This document shows, piece after piece, positions 57,945 to 64,000 of a DNA stretch of 64,000 nucleotides. Where the stretch lies: positions 1 through 64,000 of the forward strand of contig NZ_DHYG01000056.1 in assembly GCF_002414005.1 (NCBI RefSeq). The letters run 5' to 3'. The notes beneath the pieces were generated by a model, which saw nothing but the letters and a program-made list of their open reading frames with translations, was not told where the DNA came from and ran no database searches. Origin of the DNA: Psychrobacter sp. UBA5136 (GTDB taxonomy: Bacteria; Pseudomonadota; Gammaproteobacteria; Pseudomonadales; Moraxellaceae). Every line of letters begins with the position of its first letter. The stretch's first letter is position 1. A program made the position numbers and the translations under genes.

Positions 57945-58181
57945 ATGAGTGACGCTGATATTGATGACGATTTTGATGATGATTTTGTCGATGATGACGA
58001 TGCCAAGATGGTGGAAGAGGCCGAAACCAGTGTGCGCACGCGTTTAAGTAGCCTTGAAAAACGCCGCTTAATTGATAATTTGCTAGAAGAAAAACGTCTA
58101 GAAAAAGAGCTCAAAGACGATCTCGATGACATCGATAATTTTGATGAAGATGGTGATGACTGGGATGATGACGATATTTAA
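57945..58181 (+). CDS. Small acidic protein, PA3496-like
   Basis: The 78-residue product has a central basic-acidic helix (TRLSSLEKRRLIDNLLEEKR) flanked by Asp-rich ends. It resembles a short Pseudomonas/Acinetobacter family I recall as PA3496 (putative envelope integrity protein). AGGAG precedes the ATG at good distance. The very acidic tails are unusual but coding is supported by the ribosome-binding site and by family resemblance. Confidence 0.7.
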   Translation: MSDADIDDDFDDDFVDDDDAKMVEEAETSVRTRLSSLEKRRLIDNLLEEKRLEKELKDDLDDIDNFDEDGDDWDDDDI

Positions 58182-58537
58182 GTCGTCATTGTCGTTCTAA
58201 TTTTATAGCTTAATAATAAAGCGAAGCAGAGAAGTTGCTTCTTGTTAGCCAAAAGTTGTTAACTGGTTAAGTGGATTCGCCGTCATCATGTTACATGTAT
58301 TATGCTAAGCTGATTGTCAGGGTTTTTAATAATAGTCGTTGTTAAAATGTCGTTATTAAAATAATGCGCCAATCAGCGCTTTAAATTTGTCTGTCTTATA
58401 AAATCGTTTTGCACTGGCTTTACCAATCGAGACAGTTTTAACCCTTTTTTATCTTTATCCTAAGATTTCTCGCCCTTTTATATTGCCGCACTTATTTATT
58501 GCGTATGCCGTAATCTATCTGCCAAGGACTCCACACT
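58182..58537. other. Spacer before the UPF0149 gene
   Basis: 356 nt, AT-rich, with no ORF or clear hairpin terminator. AAGGAC for the next gene lies at its end. I see nothing else. Confidence 0.5.
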
Positions 58538-59095
58538 ATGAATAACCCACTCAGTTTTGATGAATTATTAGACTATTTGGACAATGATGATAGCCCGTTT
58601 GTGCTTGATAGTGTTGCCACGCACGGTTTTTTGACCGCGACGGTTATTGGTCGTCCGTTGCCAAATTGGCTCGATGCGCTGTTTGAAGGTCATGTCAGCG
58701 ACATCCCTGAAAACGTGATTGACGGGATTAAGCGCTGGCGCGATGCGATCATGGCTGAACTAAAAAACGAGACGCCAATCGAGCTACCCTTTGGTGAAGA
58801 TGCGGGCAATGAAGAAGTGGCGGTCGATTTTTCCGAAGAATCTGACATCGTTGCCTGGTCGATTGGTTTTGTCGATGCGATGTACGGCGATGAAGCCAGT
58901 GACTGGTTTGAAGACGAAGAAACGGCAGAGGATGTGGCAGTTTTAACCTTGCCAATGATTGTGCTAAGCGGCATCGATGATGAAGATCCTGAGCTTGCCG
59001 AAATGCGCGCTGATGAAGATAAAATGGCGCAAATGGCCAATAGCATTGAAGGCAATTTGACTGAGCTGTTTTTGTTGTTTCATACCAACGACTAG
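58538..59095 (+). CDS. UPF0149 (YgfB/YecA) family protein
   Basis: The 185-residue acidic protein begins LSFDELLDYLDNDDSPFVLD, has ATHGFLTATVIGRPLPNWLD near residue 30 (the family's HGFL...P pattern) and a helical C-terminal half with WSIGFVDAMYGDEASDWF. Family members are YecA/YgfB-like proteins; Pseudomonas YgfB modulates beta-lactam-related gene expression, but no such role can be read here. The YecA C-terminal zinc SEC-C motif is absent. Confidence 0.85.
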   Translation: MNNPLSFDELLDYLDNDDSPFVLDSVATHGFLTATVIGRPLPNWLDALFEGHVSDIPENVIDGIKRWRDAIMAELKNETPIELPFGEDAGNEEVAVDFSEESDIVAWSIGFVDAMYGDEASDWFEDEETAEDVAVLTLPMIVLSGIDDEDPELAEMRADEDKMAQMANSIEGNLTELFLLFHTND

Positions 59096-59160
59096 AGCGG
59101 TTATAAGCATTTTTCAGCAGTATTTATTGAACCCATATAAGTCACCGATAAGGCTGTAGC

Positions 59161-59628
59161 ATGACTGTGCAACTCTCCAACCTTGAGCACTTACCCAACT
59201 ACCAAATTACCGAGCGCTTGGATGTCGTTTACGGCAGCACTGTGCGCTCAAAGCACGTGGGTAAAGACTTGTTTGCTGGGCTTAAAAATATTGTTGGTGG
59301 TGAGCTCACTGCTTACACCGAGCTGTTAGAGGAGTCGCGTCAAGAAGCAATCGATCGTATGGTCGTCAAAGCAGAAGCCTTGGGCGCTGATGCAATCGTC
59401 GGGTTGCGTTTTTCGACCTCTAGCATTGCTCAAGGTGCCTCAGAGCTGTTTGTTTATGGCACCGCGGTCAAAGCCGTACCCATGCCGCAGCAGTCCATGT
59501 CTGCGCCGCAATCTCAACCACCGAGCAATTCTTCTGGTCATACAGATTTCCACAATCATAATGACGCAGCGCCGCAAAATCCAAACGCCGCCTCTGATGA
59601 TTTGCCACGTTTCAATCCTTTTGGTTAA
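59161..59628 (+). CDS. YbjQ-family (UPF0145) protein, soluble copy
   Basis: The 155-residue product has the YbjQ core: YQITERLDVVYGSTVRSKHV, GGELTAYTELLEESRQEAI and the repeated AEALGADAIVGLRFSTSSI. YbjQ proteins form pentameric beta-rich rings of unknown role, once called heavy-metal-binding. After residue 105 comes a Pro/Gln/Ser/His-rich tail. AAGG precedes the ATG. A membrane-anchored paralogue follows 49 nt downstream, so they form a pair. Confidence 0.9.
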   Translation: MTVQLSNLEHLPNYQITERLDVVYGSTVRSKHVGKDLFAGLKNIVGGELTAYTELLEESRQEAIDRMVVKAEALGADAIVGLRFSTSSIAQGASELFVYGTAVKAVPMPQQSMSAPQSQPPSNSSGHTDFHNHNDAAPQNPNAASDDLPRFNPFG

Positions 59629-59677
59629 TTAACCAACACAAAAAGCAGCCACGTTTTTTGCCGATGCGAGACGGTTC

Positions 59678-60166
59678 ATGAATCATTCTTTTACCCAAAT
59701 GCTGATAAACTACGCGCCGCTTATCGTCCTGTTTGTGCTCGGCTGGTTTTTTGGCTCACGGCATGAGCGTCAGCACTTGGCACGATTAAAAACCGCAGAA
59801 AACGCACTTGGTCATATTATTGTCTCGACGGAGCGCTTTTATGTACCCAAACTTGCGCCTAATACTGAGGGCGAGTTGGTCTTGGGCAGCGTGGTCATCG
59901 CGCAAGACTACTTTAAAATGGTCATTGCTCGCGTTTTGAGTCTCTTTGGCAAAAACCTCACCACTTATGAAACCTTGCTCGATCGCGCGCGCCGTGAAGC
60001 AGTGGTGCGTATGCGCAGCCAAGCGCAGGCGAAAGGTTATAATCATATTTATGGCGTGCGCTTTGAAGTCAGTAACATCAATCAATTGGGCAGCATGGTC
60101 GAAGCCATTGCCTATGGTACCGCCGTTCATAGTCGTGAAAATTCCAATAAACCATCTACACTTTAG
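59678..60166 (+). CDS. YbjQ-family protein with N-terminal membrane anchor
   Basis: The 162-residue protein starts with a membrane helix (INYAPLIVLFVLGWFFG, about residues 10-26) and then a coil. A YbjQ-like core follows: LVLGSVVIAQDYFKMVIARV, YETLLDRARREAVVRMRSQA and YNHIYGVRFEVSNI. The first strand of the core is shorter than in the upstream paralogue. It probably shares a transcript with that gene and may tether or partner with it at the membrane (inference). Confidence 0.85.
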   Translation: MNHSFTQMLINYAPLIVLFVLGWFFGSRHERQHLARLKTAENALGHIIVSTERFYVPKLAPNTEGELVLGSVVIAQDYFKMVIARVLSLFGKNLTTYETLLDRARREAVVRMRSQAQAKGYNHIYGVRFEVSNINQLGSMVEAIAYGTAVHSRENSNKPSTL

Positions 60167-60536
60167 GCATTATTTAACCATAACCCTGTAATACCTAATT
60201 ACTTAACTTCCCCGCACTAAAAACCTTCACATCCCCTTATTTGCTCTTATCAAAATCCTTTTTATTTCTGCTCAAACCCTACTTTTCGTATTTGACTGAT
60301 GAGTCGCTGAATAAAGCCAATGTATATAACTTTTGCGCTATATACTCTCTTTATCGTTGGCTAATCGTTGGCAATGATTAATCACGCTGTGGTACAAGTT
60401 ATTGCGTGAAAGGATATAACAGAAATAGTATAAAAAACGAGTGATGGTCGTTAATCCTAGGCGTTATCAGGTATTAGCCAGTATTAGCAAGGAGTGCTAA
60501 GCAGGCATCATTCAATCATTATAAATTGGCCCAGCA
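60167..60536. other. Spacer before the BASS transporter gene
   Basis: 370 nt without a supported ORF. The first half is pyrimidine-rich on the plus strand. No clear terminator was found. Confidence 0.45.
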
Positions 60537-60563
60537 ATGGGTCTTATCTACAGGGATGTTATT

Positions 60564-61487
60564 ATGGAAAGTTTGGCGCTAGTCACCTTAGTAAACTCAG
60601 TTGTTATTCCCATTTGTCTGTTTTTAATTATGATGGGCATGGGCTTGACCCTCGTCACCAGCGACTTTAAACGCGTGTTAAAATATCCAAAAGCCGTCGG
60701 TATTGGCTTGACCAATCAGTTGATACTGTTGCCAATTATTGGCTTTGCTTTAGCCAATATCATGCCACTACGCCCAGAGTATGCCGTTGGGGTTATGCTC
60801 CTTGTTTTATGTCCGGGCGGCACCACCTCAAACTTGTTTACCTATTTAGCCAAAGGCGATGTGGCGTTATCAGTGACGATGACCGCAATTGCAAGCGTGA
60901 TCACGGTATTTACTATCCCTATCGTGCTGAGCTTTTCATTGATTTATTTTATGGGCAGCGGTAGTGCGTTTGAATTGCCGGTATTAAAAACCGTACTTAC
61001 CTTGGTGGTACTGACGATTATTCCTATCAGCATCGGCATGCTAATTAAACGCTACGCGCCGGCTGTCGCCGATCACTCACAGGTTTATGTGTCGCGATTT
61101 GGGGTGATTTTCTTAACGTTTTTAGTGCTGTTTTTGAGCTACGTGCAACGCGACATCCTTATCGATGCCTTTATCGCCACTGGTCCCGTATCGGTATTAT
61201 TAAACCTTTCAACCATGGCTCTTGGTTATTATAGTAGTAAATGGTTCGGTCTAAACTTGGCGCAAAGAACCTCGGTGACGCTAGAAGTTGGCCTGCAAAA
61301 CAGTACCTTGTCGATATTTATGGCCTTGACGCTATTATCTAACTATGACATGTCGATGATGCCCGCCATTTATACTTTGGTGATGTTCTTAACCGCAGGG
61401 ATTTTGGTGCGCATATTTAGCGCCCGACACAATAAGCTCAGAAAGTCTGAGATAGAAAGTAGTGTGCTGGCGGCGCGCATGCTTTAA
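60564..61487 (+). CDS. Bile acid:sodium symporter family (BASS) transporter
   Basis: The polytopic protein has about nine or ten membrane helices and the family signatures MGMGLTLVTSDFKRVLKYPKA, VMLLVLCPGGTTSNLFTYLA near residue 80 (the crossover CPGG region) and TLEVGLQNSTLSI near 240. Bacterial members carry organic anions with Na+; the substrate is unknown. I prefer the ATG at 60564 (307 aa, AGGGA at 60552-60556); an in-frame ATG lies at 60537. The stop codon lies inside a 14-bp tandem repeat. Confidence 0.9.
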   Translation: MESLALVTLVNSVVIPICLFLIMMGMGLTLVTSDFKRVLKYPKAVGIGLTNQLILLPIIGFALANIMPLRPEYAVGVMLLVLCPGGTTSNLFTYLAKGDVALSVTMTAIASVITVFTIPIVLSFSLIYFMGSGSAFELPVLKTVLTLVVLTIIPISIGMLIKRYAPAVADHSQVYVSRFGVIFLTFLVLFLSYVQRDILIDAFIATGPVSVLLNLSTMALGYYSSKWFGLNLAQRTSVTLEVGLQNSTLSIFMALTLLSNYDMSMMPAIYTLVMFLTAGILVRIFSARHNKLRKSEIESSVLAARML

Positions 61488-61534
61488 GGCTTATGCTTTA
61501 ATGCCTATGTTTTAACGCTTATGCTTTAAACAAA
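61479..61534. repeat. 14-bp tandem repeat, four units, spanning a stop codon
   Basis: Units start at 61479, 61493, 61507 and 61521. Each begins ATGCTTTAA (third unit ATGTTTTAA) followed by five more variable bases such as GGCTT or CGCTT. The first unit contains the last two codons and the TAA of the transporter gene. Confidence 0.9.
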
Positions 61535-61566
61535 CGCTAGGCAATTATAATAATTACGCCATTATG

Positions 61567-61612
61567 AAATCCCACAACAGGTTTAAATGGTTAAAATCTG
61601 TTGTGAGATTTT
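61567..61612. terminator. Stem-loop terminator between convergent BASS and FNT genes
   Basis: 61567-61580 pairs with the distal arm at about 61599-61612 (13 of 14 pairs, core CACAACAG/CTGTTGTG), followed by a short T-run. Confidence 0.65.
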
Positions 61613-61637
61613 AACGTATCGAATTTAACGTATCGAT
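61610..61637. repeat. 14-bp tandem duplication
   Basis: TTTAACGTATCGAA at 61610-61623 is followed directly by TTTAACGTATCGAT at 61624-61637. Confidence 0.85.
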
Positions 61638-61653
61638 TTTATTACCGATTATT

Positions 61654-62808
61654 TTAATAAGGGCGGCGGGAATTTATCCGGTTGCTTCTTTCATCTGATT
61701 TATCTTTGGTGGTTTCTTCTTTTACTTTGGCGATATCAAATAAGAACGTACGGTTTTTCAGTACCGCGACAAACACCACCCCACCCACGGTATTTCCTAC
61801 TAGAATCACCGCCAAAAACAGCAAATAGCGTCCTAGGCTGACGGTATTACCATAGAGTAAAGCGGAGAATATCTCGATATTGCCAACGATACTATGATGT
61901 AAACCCAAAAAGCCAATACTGCCAGTAATCAAGGTCACCAAAACAATACGGCTAAGGGTGTCGCGTGCCGAAGTCACAAGCCACGCAGTAACGCCCATCA
62001 TCCAGCCTGCCAAGATGGCGCTACCAAATATCACCCACCATCTAAACCCTAAAATATGCTCGGCATAAATATCAATGTCGCTGATACTAAACAGCTGCAT
62101 ATTTAAACCCAAACCTATCATCAAGGCGGCAAATAAACAGCCACCAACGATGTTGCCCGCGATGACAATGCCCCAAAGACGTAGCAACTTATGTAAGGGT
62201 TCGATTTTATTGAGTACAGGAAGGCTTAAAAGAGAGGTTTGTTCGGTAAACAATAGCGATTGACCAATGACGACAATAATAAAGCCAATCGGGTAAAGTA
62301 AGGAGGCGAGGACAATAGCATAATGGCTCGGTAGCACGTCACTTAAAAGCGCAAAAGCCGCTAAAATCATAAAGAAACTGATGCCAATCTCAAGCCCAGC
62401 AGTAAAGGCACTGGTAAATAGTGAGCCAAGCGAGCGCTCAAAGGTTTCTTTGGCGTCCATTACTTGCTCGACCAAAATACTGGCGTAGCTTTTCGCTTGA
62501 CTTAAATTGTCATCATTGGCGACTTTTTTGATGGTTTCTTTGTCTTCTTCGCTGATAGCGTCTGAGAAATCTTCATCTTCTAAATTCTCTGTCGCGTCGG
62601 TGTCGTTCTGCGCATCAGCATCGCTGTCTTCTTTATCTTCTTTGTCTTTAGCCTCCTGTTCTTTAACGTTGTTGTTTTCAGTATTGTCTTCTTCAGCATT
62701 GTCTTTATGATAAGCGTCATCATCATTAGGGCGCTTATCGTCTCTGTTATCAGCTTTAGAGGGGTTGCTATTGTTATTATTATGGTTATGCTCGGTATCT
62801 TTGGCCAC
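61654..62808 (-). CDS. Formate/nitrite transporter (FNT) family protein with acidic N-terminal extension (GTG start)
   Basis: The C-terminal part, about residues 130-360, is an FNT-type channel with six membrane helices. It contains FTSAFTAGLEIGISFFMIL, IGFIIVVIGQSLLFTEQTSL, LWGIVIAGNIVGGCLFAALM and VILVGNTVGGVVFVAVL, most like the YfdC subgroup. The substrate is unknown. The first ~110 residues are an extreme Asp/Glu/Asn/Lys-rich disordered tail with many DN, ED and KE steps, much longer than in typical family members. The start at 62808 is GTG with only a weak upstream site, so the true start could be later in the tail. Confidence 0.85.
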   Translation of the reverse strand: MAKDTEHNHNNNNSNPSKADNRDDKRPNDDDAYHKDNAEEDNTENNNVKEQEAKDKEDKEDSDADAQNDTDATENLEDEDFSDAISEEDKETIKKVANDDNLSQAKSYASILVEQVMDAKETFERSLGSLFTSAFTAGLEIGISFFMILAAFALLSDVLPSHYAIVLASLLYPIGFIIVVIGQSLLFTEQTSLLSLPVLNKIEPLHKLLRLWGIVIAGNIVGGCLFAALMIGLGLNMQLFSISDIDIYAEHILGFRWWVIFGSAILAGWMMGVTAWLVTSARDTLSRIVLVTLITGSIGFLGLHHSIVGNIEIFSALLYGNTVSLGRYLLFLAVILVGNTVGGVVFVAVLKNRTFLFDIAKVKEETTKDKSDERSNRINSRRPY

Positions 62809-63059
62809 AGTCAGCTCGCTGTTTATCTGATGATAATTTAAGTTTTTTTCTATTCTATCGTATGAGCAGCGTTTATTGTGTTGAGTGTTCAGCCGTTTAC
62901 TGTTGTAAATTGGCCCCTGCCGCTATTCAGGTCTGATAAATTGCCTTAGCATCTAACAAAATCTGGCTATCTGCGTTAAAATCACTCTATTCATTATTTT
63001 CTCTATTTTTCGATACCTTTGTTTGACCACCTTCATTTTTAATAAAAGATCCTTCTATT

Positions 63060-64000
63060 ATGAGTACACCTAATATCGACACCAATATTCAGAGCAACAC
63101 CAAGACCAACCTGACCCAATCGATTCAAGCCGCCTTAAGCCAGTTAGAGAACGCTTACAACCCAAGCGATGTCGAAGCGGGCATGTATCAAGACTGGGAA
63201 GAGAGCGGCTATTTTAAGCCAAGCTTTGATAAAGACGAGTCGTTTTCTATCGCCTTGCCGCCACCGAATGTCACCGGCTCGCTGCATATGGGTCATGGCT
63301 TTAACAACGCCATTATGGATGCGCTGACCCGTTATCACCGCATGGATGGTGACAATACGCTGTGGCAACCGGGTACCGATCATGCGGGTATTGCGACCCA
63401 AATGGTGGTTGAGCGTCGCTTGGAGGCGCAAGGTCTCAAGCGCCGTGATATGACGCGTGAAGACTTTATCGATAAAGTGTGGGAATGGAAAGAAGAATCG
63501 GGCGACAATATCACCCGTCAGATTCGCCGTCTTGGTAGCTCGGTCGATTGGTCGCGTGAGCGCTTTACCATGGATGAGGGCTTGTCGAATGCGGTCAAAG
63601 AAGTGTTCGTGCGTCTATACGATGATGGGCTTATTTATCGCGGTAAGCGCTTGGTCAACTGGGACCCTAAATTCCAAACGGCGCTATCGGATTTAGAAGT
63701 AGAAAACGTCGATGAAAAAGGCAGCTTATGGCATTTCCGCTATCATTTCACCGATAAAGGCTTAACGACCCAAGAGGGCAAAAACTATCTGGTCGTCGCC
63801 ACCACGCGCCCTGAAACCTTGCTTGGTGATACCGCCGTTGCCGTCAATCCAAAGGACGAGCGTTACGCGCATTTGATTGGCAAAACCATTACCTTGCCGA
63901 TTACTGGTCGCGTTGTGCCTATCGTTGCTGATGATTATGTTGATATCGAATTTGGTACTGGCTGCGTAAAAATCACCCCAGCCCATGATTTTAACGATTA
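63060..64000 (+). CDS. valS: Valyl-tRNA synthetase, N-terminal part (3' end outside window)
   Basis: The frame opens at ATG 63060 and stays open to the window end (313 codons). It is a class I synthetase: AYNPSDVEAGMYQDWEESGY, PPPNVTGSLHMGHGF (the HIGH motif, near residue 68) and WQPGTDHAGIATQMVVERRL. RLGSSVDWSRERFTMD and the start of the editing domain (TRPETLLGDTAVAVNP) follow. The KMSKS loop and tRNA-binding domain lie beyond the window. An N-terminal extension of about 30 residues precedes the catalytic core. Confidence 0.97.
   Translation, partial: MSTPNIDTNIQSNTKTNLTQSIQAALSQLENAYNPSDVEAGMYQDWEESGYFKPSFDKDESFSIALPPPNVTGSLHMGHGFNNAIMDALTRYHRMDGDNTLWQPGTDHAGIATQMVVERRLEAQGLKRRDMTREDFIDKVWEWKEESGDNITRQIRRLGSSVDWSRERFTMDEGLSNAVKEVFVRLYDDGLIYRGKRLVNWDPKFQTALSDLEVENVDEKGSLWHFRYHFTDKGLTTQEGKNYLVVATTRPETLLGDTAVAVNPKDERYAHLIGKTITLPITGRVVPIVADDYVDIEFGTGCVKITPAHDFND

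Overview
This 64-kb window is a contiguous piece of a gammaproteobacterial chromosome. Gene order, protein sizes (RpoB 1372 aa, RpoC 1406 aa) and moderate GC point to the Moraxellaceae, most likely Psychrobacter; the genus is inferred from general family knowledge because no database search was possible. I saw no prophage, insertion sequence, integrase, rRNA operon or CRISPR array. Most of the window is conserved housekeeping DNA.

Layout. 0-14 kb is the classic transcription/translation block: 3' end of tuf, tRNA-Trp, secE, nusG, rplK-rplA, an L10-type autoregulatory leader, rplJ-rplL, then rpoB-rpoC (rpoC starts with TTG). An 880-nt spacer between rplL and rpoB carries a strong terminator, a candidate promoter and a second terminator, so it may encode a small RNA of about 160 nt. 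14-34 kb: a small conserved hypothetical gene; the class A penicillin-binding protein gene (minus strand) diverging from pilMNOPQ (type IV pilus alignment subcomplex and secretin); aroK, aroB, a SPOR/DamX-like gene and gltB-gltD, the same order I know from Pseudomonas. 33.7-43 kb: a FUSC-family membrane protein, an orphan PotD-like binding lipoprotein, then a more accessory-looking stretch (SDR oxidoreductase, tiny membrane protein, uracil-DNA-glycosylase-like protein, Cof-type HAD phosphatase, AT-rich TIR-domain gene) next to parC.

43-64 kb: two tandem fadD paralogues, rph, a small membrane protein, a secreted Cys/His (NlpC/CHAP-like) protein with an Asn-rich repeat, hemJ, bioB, an SCP2-domain protein, a DUF368 polyprenyl-phosphate transporter-like protein, serB diverging from an AhpA/YtjB-like membrane protein, a tiny acidic PA3496-like protein, a YgfB/UPF0149 protein, two YbjQ-family proteins, a bile-acid:Na+ symporter-family protein, an FNT-family channel with a long acidic N-terminus, and the 5' part of valS, cut by the window edge.

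Most unusual points: (1) the TIR gene at about 39.2-40.2 kb joins an N-terminal TIR domain to a C-terminal PdaC/RsiV-like (DUF4163/DUF3298) region with no membrane segment, in DNA much more AT-rich than its neighbours; it is a candidate immune or NAD-cleaving effector. (2) The terminator-promoter-terminator arrangement between rplL and rpoB. (3) Many short intergenic tandem duplications, several with a 14-bp period, one of which includes a stop codon.
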